In this document: positions 1-9,000 of the stretch, piece by piece
Position numbering within the stretch: position 1 is the first letter of the stretch
How the letters are laid out: each line of letters begins with the position of its first letter
Assembly: GCA_964609385.1 (NCBI GenBank)
Contig: CAZSSM010000101.1
Location: 1 to 24,237 of the forward strand
Direction of reading: 5' to 3'
From: CAZSSM01 sp964609385
GTDB lineage: Bacteria > Planctomycetota > Planctomycetia > Isosphaerales > Isosphaeraceae
DNA: 24,237 bases
Notes under the pieces: generated by a model
Told to the model about the DNA's origin: nothing
The model's database searches: none
The model's input: only the letters and a program-made list of their open reading frames with translations
Program-made: the position numbers and the translations under genes

Positions 1-32
1 TCCGCTGCTCTATCCAGCTGAGCTACGGGCGC
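1..32 (-). tRNA. tRNA fragment (5' part; probably tRNA-Arg)
   Basis: Read on the minus strand, this is the 5' part of a tRNA cut by the window edge: acceptor strand GCGCCCG, TA, a D-arm with GCTC/GAGC stem, then the 5' strand of the anticodon stem (GCGGA). The anticodon lies outside the window, so identity is not shown. The sequence closely resembles the complete tRNA-Arg(CCT) next to it and the usual bacterial tRNA-Arg(TCT) 5' half, so arginine is the best guess. Confidence 0.75.
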
Positions 33-126
33 ACGTACCAAAGAAAGCCGGGATCCTTCCGTGCAGAAGATTGCGAATTCCCGTGGGTGAGGGCCAAGTA
101 TACGGATTGATCGTCGAGAATTGGAA

Positions 127-200
127 TACACCCGGCAGGGTTCGAACCTGCGACCTGCGGTTTAGGAAACCGCCGCTCTATCCTCCTGAGCTACGGGTGC
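127..200 (-). tRNA. tRNA-Arg (anticodon CCT)
   Basis: A complete cloverleaf can be read on the minus strand: acceptor GCACCCG/CGGGTGT, D-stem GCTC/GAGC, anticodon stem GCGGT/ACCGC with loop TTCCTAA (anticodon CCT at 166-164, reading AGG), a 5-nt variable loop, and T-arm GCAGG-TTCGAAC-CCTGC. The discriminator base is A, and the 3' CCA is not encoded (TTCC follows). The first acceptor pair is G1:U72 rather than G:C. About 95 bp separate it from the second tRNA on the same strand. Confidence 0.95.
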
Positions 201-209
201 ATGGTCTGA

Positions 210-241
210 ATTATCTTCGGTTCGTCCAATGGTTGAGTCAA
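210..241 (-). promoter_or_regulatory. candidate promoter of tRNA-Arg(CCT)
   Basis: Upstream of the tRNA on the minus strand there is a GATAAT hexamer (215-210, one mismatch to TATAAT) ending 9 nt before the mature 5' end. A TTGACT hexamer lies at 241-236. The hexamers suit a housekeeping promoter, but the 20-nt spacer is longer than the usual 16-18, so only the -10 part is persuasive. Confidence 0.35.
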
Positions 242-451
242 TCGCGGACGTCCAGTCTGGGTCGATGATCGAATCGTTCCGTGCGCTTTAGGGGTCGTCT
301 CGCGACGAATGTGGGTGAATTATTACGATAGCTCGGTTGTTGTGACGAAGACGATCTACTTAATCGAATCGAAGTCTGGGGGCCGGGTCACTCTGGGCGT
401 TAAGTGATCGACACGACTGTTCCGGACTTAGTTCTCTGGCGGAGGGACACG

Positions 452-3400
452 ATGACCGAGCAATCCAACGATTACGAGGGCCATTCTCAATCAGTCCCTC
501 TGCCTCAGATTGGAAGCTATCAGCTTATTCGGCCTTTAGGCAGTGGAGGGATGAGTTCAGTATTCCTTGCGCGACATTGTTCTACAGGACACGAAGTCGC
601 GGTCAAAATTCTTCCGAGAAGTGTCGCCAACAAACCCTCGATGCGTGAGCGGTTCTTCCGGGAAGCTCGCAACGCCGAGGCCCTCCAACATCCCAATATC
701 GCAGCGATCTATGATCGAGGATTCGATTTGGATCGGCACTTCCTCGTAATGGAGTACATTCCTGGCGGGGACCTAGCTCATCAGGTCCGAGAAAACGGCC
801 CTCTTTCGGTCGATCAGGCCTGTGATGTGATCCTTGGGTGTGCGGAGGCGTTGAAGGTCGCCCTCGCCGCCGGGTTGGTTCACCGCGACGTGAAACCAGC
901 CAACCTACTCATCGATGCTCAGGGGACCGTGAAGCTCATCGATCTCGGGCTCTCGATTCTCTCAGAGGAGGACGAGCGTGTCACTCATGATGGAACGACG
1001 GTTGGGACCGTCGACTATATGTCTCCAGAGCAGGCCCGCGATTCCCGAGCAATTAACGCTCAGAGCGACATGTATTCCTTGGGGTGTACCTTCGTTTTCC
1101 TCCTGAGCGGAAGGCCCCCATTTCCGAAGGGAACCATTCCGGAAAAGCTGAGTCGCCATCTTCATGAACCCCCACCTTCCATCGGTGAACTGAGGCCTGA
1201 GGTTCCCGATTCGCTCGATCAATTCATCAGCAAGCTGCTCTCCAAGAAACCAGAGGAGCGGTTTCTCGATTACGACGCCTTGATGGAAGCACTGGAGAAA
1301 GCTCGACTTGGAAAGCAATTCGATTTGGGGGGGACATACACAGTCATCATCGAGGATGAGCCCGACGACCCCTGGAACGACTTGCTCGGAACCGATCGAC
1401 AAGAAAACACAACCGAATCGGATTCCCTCTCCGATCTCGTGCCTGAGTCCGATGTGGAATTATCCTTGGAAGGGCTTTCTCCAACGACCATTGCGGGCCT
1501 AGACGAAGGAGAGTCGCTTCGCACGTTGAATACGAAAGGCGACACGCTATCCCGTAATCCGATTCCCGATCGGGAAGAACGCCATCCCGATTCCCGAAGG
1601 AAGATTGATTCCTCAGCGTCAGATTCCCCAGCGACTCCCACGGGATCTCGAGCGCGAACGGATCAGGTCGAGGATCCCGACTCCGATGTGATCTACGCCC
1701 CAGATGGCCGAGAAGAGAAGCAGGCCCACCCTAAGGCTCAGCAATATCCGAGCGCGTCTAGGCCACGAAGTCGTTCTGAGCCACCTCGACCGAACACTCT
1801 GCCTCAGTCGACTCGTTCGGCTAGTTCATCGAAGACTCTTCCCTCAGTTGTGGAGGATAAGCCAGGCCAGAGGGACTCAGGCCCTCCAAAGCCGCGATCG
1901 AAAGAAACACCACAACCTACGAGCAGACGCTCCCGAGCGGTCGAGGACGACTTCGAGGAGGTGGCTTACGGAGGTGGAGGAGGGTTCTCGATCGACTTGG
2001 GCTTGGACTCAGCTCGCGGTAAAGGGGCGCTGGTCGCGGCAGTGGTTCTAGCGGCCCTCCTGCTTTTTGTCCTCCTCCCCAACCTCTTCCGGGATAACAC
2101 ACCTCAGGCTGAGGTCGTTATTCCTCTGATCCCCTCTCGCTCCGCACCGCTAGCAAAGGCTGCTCCTGTCGTTCCCCCCCCTGCTCCGGACCGCCAGGAG
2201 TTACCCGGAGCGCTTGCCGAAACGGAACCAGAGATACAGTTCGACGCAGAACTTGAAGATCCGACTGAGATAGTCTCGGCACCAAGCTCATGGGTCGAGC
2301 CAGAAGATCAGATCGTCTCCAGCTCGGACTTCCCCCCGATCCCCGAGTTGCCTGAAGGGTTTCCCTTTCCGGTTCTCGAATGGGTCGTCGCCGCGAGCGA
2401 GCGCGAAGGTGAAATATCGAAAGTTCGGCGGATCGCTCTGGAAGGAGAATCCGCGGTTTCTCGAATCTCCGAAGCGCTTCAGTCGGGAGCGACACGGGTG
2501 GTCGTTGATGACGCCGGTCCGTTCCACGAGAGCGATTTCCGAGCGTCCAAGGGAGGAGTCAATCTCACCGCACCTGAGGGAGTTCGCCCCATCGTGATGG
2601 TGATGCCTCCGCCTCCTCGAGAGGAAAAGACCCGGGTCCGTAAGGCGACCTGGATCCTTGAGAGTAAGGACTCGGTCCTAGTTGAAGGGATCGACTTCAT
2701 TGTCCCCTCTTCGGCATTCACGGAAGCACAAACGGCCTTGTTCTATTGCGAACCTAGCTCGAGCCTCGTGATCCGCGATTGCACGTTCACTGTGATCGAA
2801 GAACCGAGAGATGATTGGGCCTTGGTTCGAATGGCTGGTTCGATCCGGTTAACGGCGAGCAATCCTAATCCCAAACCGACTCGGTTTCACATGGAACGAT
2901 GCCTTGTGCGCGGAGTCTCGTTCAATGGATTGATCTTCGAAGGGGCGAACATCGAGGCGAATCTCGTTGAGTCAGTCCTCCAAACTGGTCGTCAACCGGC
3001 CGTCCTTTTGGATGGAGGGACAAGGCGGTTTCGTGGAACACAGAACCGGATCCCAAATCCGGTGCGGCTCTCGATCATCCATTCGTTACTCGCAACCGAG
3101 GACGACCTCATTCGACTGCAGCAGTTCGGTCGCCGAGGATTACTCAAGAGGATTATGGAACTCACTGTGACTGGATCGGTCCTCGCGAAGGTCGGGTCTC
3201 GTTTCGAAGATGCTGCGATCCTGAATTGGGACGACATCGGCGACGAATCGAACTGGAAGCGGATTGATTGGGATCGTGCCGGAAATCAGTTCGAGGGATG
3301 GTCTTCCATAGCACGGAGTCGTCAGGCGACGATCACGACTCCAGCCGATGCAGATCGCGTCTGGGGAGAAAGTGGACCCGAAAACGTGATACTCTCGGGA

Positions 3401-4882
3401 TCGGCCTGGCCCGCCTCGCTCTTCCAGTCGGCCTTTCTGGCTCGAGGGATGATCGAGCGTGCCCCCAGCCTGGAAGGTGTGCTTAATCGCATCGCTGAAC
3501 CAAGACCCTACCTGTTCCCAGTGGCCTTTCGTGGGCTCGATCCGCTTGGACCGGAAGAGCCCTCGATCCGTGGCTTGGATCGCGATATTCCGAGGATTGA
3601 AGAGGGATTTCCCTTTAGCTCAAATGGAGATTCTCAGAGTCGGATCGGCTTGAGCTTCGACACCGATCTGCCAGTCATGAACGGCGATCTCGGCCTCTTC
3701 TTGAGATCCCAACTGCGGAACCGAACCGGTCATGTTCATATCGAGGTGATCGGGACAGGGAGACGGTTCTTCTCCCCTGTCCGAGTCCCGCCTGGATTGT
3801 TGCTCAGTATTCGAGTGCGACCTCCCGTGGCCGAGCCGGGACAAGAGTTTGCTCCCCTGATCTTCGTTCCTCCTGAGGGGCTCAGCGACACTCCATTGAT
3901 CGTGGCTCGTGATGCCGATCTGGCGATGTCCGGTGTCCGAATCGATGCACCAGCCTGGGCCGCCAATACGCCCCTGATCGAGGTCGATCACGGTCATCTC
4001 GCGATGAATCAGTGTCAGATTCTGGGAGGAACGCTTGATCAACTTGAGATTGAGGGTCCGCTTCTCCGATTTGCAAGCCCGACTACGGAACCGATGCGTC
4101 AGGATTCCGCCATCGATTCTGCCCTGCCGCATTGTGTCATCCGAAACAGTCTAATTCGGCACGCTGGGAGCACGATCGAATCGACACTTGGTGCGGGTCG
4201 AATCATTCTGCTGAATGCAATCCTGGTTTCAGGCAACGCCTGTCTTGACATCCAACCTGCAACTGTGCGCCGCGACCGGTTCTTGGTGGACCTCAGTTTG
4301 CGGCAAAGCACACTCGTCACACCGCACGATCAGCTTCGCATTTCTGATTGGGAGGGAGTCGAGCCTGGTCCCCATCGACCCATACGGATTGCGAGCATGC
4401 GTTGTGCGTTTTTGGATCAGATTCAGTCGTCGCTACTCTCCACGACCTTGATTCGAGGAGAATCCGGAATCTTGTCCCATCGGCTCCTCTCGTGGGAGAG
4501 TACCAGCGATGCCTTCATGCTCCAGCGGTTTTTCGAACCCCTGAGTGATCGTCCTCGAGTGGCAGCTCGACAGAGCGGGAACGTCTTCTTGGATTTCATC
4601 TTGCTCAATGGATTGCAGTACTTTGTTCGCGACGCATACGGTCCGATCCGCGGACAGTTTCGGACGACGGTGCGACCGGCACGGGGTTCCCTCGTTCCAG
4701 GGAAGATCGATTTGGACGCTCTTCGATTGGAACGACTTGATGATCGTGTTATCGGGCCCTCAGATCGCGGCGCGGACGTCAACGCGATCGCGGTCGAGCC
4801 GATCGCCCCAGAAGAAGAGATCGCACCGAAAGGCAATCCTGGTACAGGACGTGATCGCCGAAAACCATCGATTCCTTTCTGA
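452..4882 (+). CDS. membrane-anchored Ser/Thr protein kinase with large beta-helix-like ectodomain
   Basis: This 1476-residue protein starts with a Hanks-type kinase domain (about 23-290): glycine-rich loop GSGGMSSV (30-37), ATP-binding lysine in VAVK (K52), catalytic HRDVKPAN (144-151), DLG in place of DFG (164-166), and SPE for the APE motif. A Ser/Pro/Arg-rich low-complexity linker follows, then one membrane span (about 526-547) and a Pro-rich stretch. The roughly 800-residue C-terminal part, presumably outside the cytoplasm, has repeated short strands and phrases such as SLVIRDCTF and LVIRDC-like turns, which suggest a right-handed parallel beta-helix. The kinase should phosphorylate cytoplasmic proteins in response to something sensed outside, but neither ligand nor substrate is visible. 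The ATG at 452 is preferred because GGAGGG ends about 6 nt upstream; a GTG at 404 is in frame but lacks a ribosome site. Architecture is planctomycete-like. Confidence 0.93.
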   Translation: MTEQSNDYEGHSQSVPLPQIGSYQLIRPLGSGGMSSVFLARHCSTGHEVAVKILPRSVANKPSMRERFFREARNAEALQHPNIAAIYDRGFDLDRHFLVMEYIPGGDLAHQVRENGPLSVDQACDVILGCAEALKVALAAGLVHRDVKPANLLIDAQGTVKLIDLGLSILSEEDERVTHDGTTVGTVDYMSPEQARDSRAINAQSDMYSLGCTFVFLLSGRPPFPKGTIPEKLSRHLHEPPPSIGELRPEVPDSLDQFISKLLSKKPEERFLDYDALMEALEKARLGKQFDLGGTYTVIIEDEPDDPWNDLLGTDRQENTTESDSLSDLVPESDVELSLEGLSPTTIAGLDEGESLRTLNTKGDTLSRNPIPDREERHPDSRRKIDSSASDSPATPTGSRARTDQVEDPDSDVIYAPDGREEKQAHPKAQQYPSASRPRSRSEPPRPNTLPQSTRSASSSKTLPSVVEDKPGQRDSGPPKPRSKETPQPTSRRSRAVEDDFEEVAYGGGGGFSIDLGLDSARGKGALVAAVVLAALLLFVLLPNLFRDNTPQAEVVIPLIPSRSAPLAKAAPVVPPPAPDRQELPGALAETEPEIQFDAELEDPTEIVSAPSSWVEPEDQIVSSSDFPPIPELPEGFPFPVLEWVVAASEREGEISKVRRIALEGESAVSRISEALQSGATRVVVDDAGPFHESDFRASKGGVNLTAPEGVRPIVMVMPPPPREEKTRVRKATWILESKDSVLVEGIDFIVPSSAFTEAQTALFYCEPSSSLVIRDCTFTVIEEPRDDWALVRMAGSIRLTASNPNPKPTRFHMERCLVRGVSFNGLIFEGANIEANLVESVLQTGRQPAVLLDGGTRRFRGTQNRIPNPVRLSIIHSLLATEDDLIRLQQFGRRGLLKRIMELTVTGSVLAKVGSRFEDAAILNWDDIGDESNWKRIDWDRAGNQFEGWSSIARSRQATITTPADADRVWGESGPENVILSGSAWPASLFQSAFLARGMIERAPSLEGVLNRIAEPRPYLFPVAFRGLDPLGPEEPSIRGLDRDIPRIEEGFPFSSNGDSQSRIGLSFDTDLPVMNGDLGLFLRSQLRNRTGHVHIEVIGTGRRFFSPVRVPPGLLLSIRVRPPVAEPGQEFAPLIFVPPEGLSDTPLIVARDADLAMSGVRIDAPAWAANTPLIEVDHGHLAMNQCQILGGTLDQLEIEGPLLRFASPTTEPMRQDSAIDSALPHCVIRNSLIRHAGSTIESTLGAGRIILLNAILVSGNACLDIQPATVRRDRFLVDLSLRQSTLVTPHDQLRISDWEGVEPGPHRPIRIASMRCAFLDQIQSSLLSTTLIRGESGILSHRLLSWESTSDAFMLQRFFEPLSDRPRVAARQSGNVFLDFILLNGLQYFVRDAYGPIRGQFRTTVRPARGSLVPGKIDLDALRLERLDDRVIGPSDRGADVNAIAVEPIAPEEEIAPKGNPGTGRDRRKPSIPF

Positions 4883-4936
4883 CCGAACTCCTTGTCCTGG
4901 GACCACTTCATTCCACGAGATCTGGAGGATCCGCTC

Positions 4937-5830
4937 GTGTCTGTTCCGCGATCCCTTAGGATTACTCTGATCGTTGGAGGGTGCTTTCTCCTCCAGATGA
5001 TCATTACCTCGGATCAAACGATAGGATCTTGGAGAGAAAGCCCCTGGTCGCCCCATGGGCTCATCGAGGATTCGCGATCTTCTCCCCCGCACGCTGCTGG
5101 GAAAGGCGGGATCTCAGTCAGCAGAAGGCCTGGGTCACTCCGTACTCATTTGTCCCGGTTTCGGCAGAGAGGCTCCGTCACCACGGATCCTCCGCCGGAA
5201 GCATGTCCTCCCGCCGCAGTCGCGCCTGTGATCCTAGTCCCGGTTCCCAGCATCGTTCCTGTTCCGGTCATTTTCACTCCGCCGCAGCCGATCCTCCCTC
5301 CAGTCGCTCTTCCCCGACCTCTCGCTCAACCGAGGACGACGCGCCCGGCCCGATTGGGCAACGTTGATCTTGAGAACAAGCAGATCACATTCGGAGATCG
5401 GATGCTCGCTGCGGGACGTCTCAGTCATGCCGAGGAACGATTCACCAAAGCTCGGATGTCGAACCCCCATTCGGCGCGACCCATTCTGCGGTTGGCACTC
5501 GTCGAGTCCCTTCGGGGCCACTTAGCGGAATCGGCAAAGCTGATCCGCGAGGCGCAGTTTACCGAACCCGATTGGATCCACGAAGCAGATGACCTCCGCT
5601 TGATTATCCGCGAGCCGACCGAACTCGATGCTCTGATCGAGTCGATCGAGAGGGAGGTTCAGTTTTCCCCAGCTGATCGAGATGCCTGGCTGGTCCTCGG
5701 CGCGCTCCAATATCTTGCAGGGCGATTGGCTGCTGCGGACGATGTCTTCTCGAGGCTTGCAGACCGGCCACGTGACCGGACCGTCCGAGCCTTTGTTGAG
5801 GCCCTTGAGGAGACTCGTCCACAACGCTGA
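4937..5830 (+). CDS. membrane-anchored TPR protein
   Basis: The 297-residue product begins with a short basic stretch and a hydrophobic segment (about 8-25), a signal peptide or membrane anchor. A proline/valine-rich linker follows (about 90-145). The C-terminal half has helical pairs of the TPR kind, with phrases such as DRMLAAGRLSHAEERFTKA and AWLVLGALQYLAGRLAAADDVF. TPRs mediate protein-protein contacts; the partner is unknown. The GTG start at 4937 is chosen because GGAGG lies 8 nt upstream; the in-frame TTG at 4892 has nothing comparable. It follows the kinase gene by 54 bp on the same strand, so co-transcription is likely and it may be an accessory or scaffold for the kinase (inference). 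No enzymatic motif was seen. Confidence 0.8.
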   Translation: MSVPRSLRITLIVGGCFLLQMIITSDQTIGSWRESPWSPHGLIEDSRSSPPHAAGKGGISVSRRPGSLRTHLSRFRQRGSVTTDPPPEACPPAAVAPVILVPVPSIVPVPVIFTPPQPILPPVALPRPLAQPRTTRPARLGNVDLENKQITFGDRMLAAGRLSHAEERFTKARMSNPHSARPILRLALVESLRGHLAESAKLIREAQFTEPDWIHEADDLRLIIREPTELDALIESIEREVQFSPADRDAWLVLGALQYLAGRLAAADDVFSRLADRPRDRTVRAFVEALEETRPQR

Positions 5831-5887
5831 TTCTCCTGATCGACATTCTCCCCGATGACGATGCGGCCGCGATCATGGTGACTGGTT

Positions 5888-5915
5888 GCAAGGGACGGCC
5901 GACGCTCTTGCTTTT
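5888..5915 (+). terminator. weak candidate intrinsic terminator
   Basis: GCAAGGG (5888-5894) can pair with CTCTTGC (5905-5911) with one G:U, around a 10-nt loop, and is followed by TTTT. It lies 57 nt after the TPR gene stop. The stem and T-run are short, so termination would be partial at best. A further 8-bp inverted repeat (5871-5878 with 5924-5931) encloses it. Confidence 0.35.
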
Positions 5916-6066
5916 AAGATCCGCCATGATCAAGTTGGAAGAAAAGCCAGAGCTGTCGAATCGAGTTCCAGTCGCATAAGCTTGCTTGGATAGGTTGGCC
6001 GTGATCTGGCTGGGACTCGATTTCGAGTTCGCTTCGTTTCTGAACATCGACACCAGGTCTTATCTC

Positions 6067-9000
6067 ATGAGTGATCCTCGATCCATGGCCCCTTCTTGGG
6101 CCTCGGTCGCCGTCGTATCTTTGCTCGCAGTGATCTGCTCCACGATGCTTGTAGGGTGCTCTCAATGCTCGGAGGAACGAGAAACCCCGTTCGAAGTGTT
6201 CCCCGAACCTGGAATCCCCACATCAAACCTGGAGGCGTTCCTAGATGCCCACTATCTGGGCTTGGCTCATATGGAGCGTTACGAGTATGGGTTGGCCGCC
6301 AAGAAGTTCGAGGAGGTTCTGGAACTGGCACCAAAGTGGATCCCCGCGCGTCTCAACTTGGCCATCGCCCTGCTGAACAACAAGGGGGAAGCGACCGTTG
6401 AAAAAACGGAATCCGGCGAAATCGCGAAAATCGAGAGTTCATTAATCCGCGAGTTCGAGCGCCCTTTGAGCCTGCTTCAAGAGATCATCGAGCTTAATCC
6501 AGAGCCTCGACTCCTCGCCGGTGCCCATTTCTGTCGAGGTCTCATCTATGAGTATGTCTACCTATTGGACGAGGCCGAAAGCGATTTCCGAGAGGTGCTG
6601 AAGATCGATCCCGACGATGGGCACGCTTGGTTCTTCCTCGGGAAGACTCTCGTCAAAGATGACACGGGAAGCCGGATCGATGAGGTTATCGATTCCTACA
6701 CGAAGTCGATCGCACTGAATCCCTACCTCTATTCCGCACATTATCAACTCTTGCTCGCCTACAGGAGCCAAGGCGAAAAAGAAAAGAGTCAACAGTTCCG
6801 TGATCAGTTCACAAAGCTTAACCCCAAAATCAACTTCAGGGCCAATGGTGAGCTCTTCTCCGCCACCTATGGCGAGTCCGGAAAATATGCGCAGGTCGTC
6901 AATCCTGACCGCCGTTTCAAGCCTCTCAAGGTAGCTCGACCACCTCGATTCGGAAAGACGATCCCCGTTCAGGTGACCTTGCCCGAGGGATCGCGATGGG
7001 CCACTCGATCGGACATCGAAGAGGCCAGCCCTCGACTGGCAGAAGTCCGAACACGATTCGGCGCCCCGATCATTCACGCCGACTTCGACAATGACGATCG
7101 ATACGATCTCTATCTCCCTGCCTCCATCATCGAGGCGGGTCGACTCCGAGATGCACTCTTATTAAATCTCGGTGACGGTCGATTCCGGGAGGCGACTCGG
7201 GCCTTCGGATTACCGATGGATCGTCCGAGCGTTGGAGCCGCCGCCGGGGACTTCGATGCGGACACGTTCATTGACCTTATTCTCACAGGTGTCGATGGCG
7301 ATCTCTTACTCCGCAACCAGGATGGGCAGTCGTTCGTGGACCTCTCCAAAGAAATCACGTCTCCTCCTCCCGATCGATTCGGCTTCGATCCTCGTTGGCT
7401 CGACGTGGATCAGGATGGGGATCTGGATCTCTACATTCTCGACTTGGCCGTCAATGGAATGGACGATGACCTCTCCGAGACCGGAGAGGCGGGTGGTTTC
7501 TTTCGTCGCGCTTACCAGTTCGTCGGGCAACCAACGAAAGGCAGCGGATCACCGCCATCTCGGACACCCCAGGCGACTGCCTCGGATGATGCGCTCATTC
7601 TTCGACGCACCAACGATCGAGGAGAGGAAGAGGAAGTGCGGATCGACCTGGGGGGACTCGCTGTCGACTTCCAGGTCATTGACCCTCTGTCCCAGGACCG
7701 AACCCAACTCGCCCTCTCGAAGCAGATTCTGGGAGATGACGAGATCCGGACTGGTTTGGGGATGCTCGATATCGAAGGGGATGGTGACCATGACTTGATC
7801 CTCGTCGGAGGTGGACGAACCCCGTCGATCATCTTGAACGATCGGGTCGGAAAGTTCTCGCTAATTAAGGAGTCTGAGACCAAGCTTCGGTGGTCGCCTG
7901 AATCGGACTCGTTCCTTGATGATCCGTGGAACGAATATGAAGCGATCTCCTGCTTGGTCCTTGACCTGGATCTCGATGGTCAAGACGACCTCGTGATCGT
8001 CGACCCGAACGGACCCATCCTGGCCTTCAGGAACCAGTCTCGTCGTACGATGGAAGGGATCGAGATCGACCTAGGGCCTTGGCCCATCGATGCGAGCCAG
8101 TGGACTCAAGCGATTGCGTTCGATGCAGACCTCGATATGCGGACGGACCTGATCGGTTTTTCTCAGGATCGAGATCCTGTGATCCTCTGGTCGCGCTCGG
8201 AGAGCCTTCGTGAATCCGAAGGCGGACGATTCCGGACAGACTCCCTCGGAGTGCTCTTCGGACCGGACATCGAGGTGATCCGTGGCCTGGACGTCATCGA
8301 TCTGGTTGGAGACTGCTTACCCGACCTTGTGATTCGTGGAGACGGACAGGCTCCGAGGATCGTCGAGAACCTGGGGAATGGAAACCACTGGATCACTCTC
8401 GAATTGGGAGGTCGATGGCACGAGGGCCCCCAATCGATGAGGACCAACGTGCACGGGATCGGGACCCGAGTGAATCTGAATGGGACCGGCCTCGATTTAC
8501 CCTACCTGTTCTCGACGAATCGTACGGGGCCTGGCCAATCGGTCGGTCCGTTTCTTCTTGGACTGGCCGATCGACCTACGGTTCCCTTGATTCGCTATCG
8601 ATGGCCTGATGGGGTCTTACAGACTGAGATGAACGTCCCAGTCGACCAGTGCCTCGTGGTCGCCGAATACTCACGGAAGACGGGCTCATGCCCTGTGGTT
8701 TTCACGTGGAACGGAGAGCGGTACAAATGCCTCGGGGACTCGCTGGCTGCCGGAGCGTTGGGGTATCTGGTCGCGCCGGGTGTGGTACATGATCCCGACC
8801 GCGATGAAGCCCTTCTGATCCCGCCAGACGGATTGGTGGCACGGAACGGCTTCTTCGAGATCGCCATCACCGAACCGATGGATGAACTGGCATTCCTCGA
8901 CGAGGCGATTCTTGAGGTCGTCGATGTCCCGCCGGATCATGAACTCCTCCTCGACGAGCGATTCACGGTTGCCGAGCCCCGACCGAGCGGATCCTTGATC

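Noticed and set aside
404..451. Upstream GTG start extending the kinase by 16 residues
   Set aside because: No ribosome site before it, whereas ATG 452 has GGAGGG at good spacing.
4423..5004. 193-codon minus-strand open frame across the kinase/TPR junction
   Set aside because: Arg/Ser-rich, no ribosome site or domain, and overlaps two supported genes.
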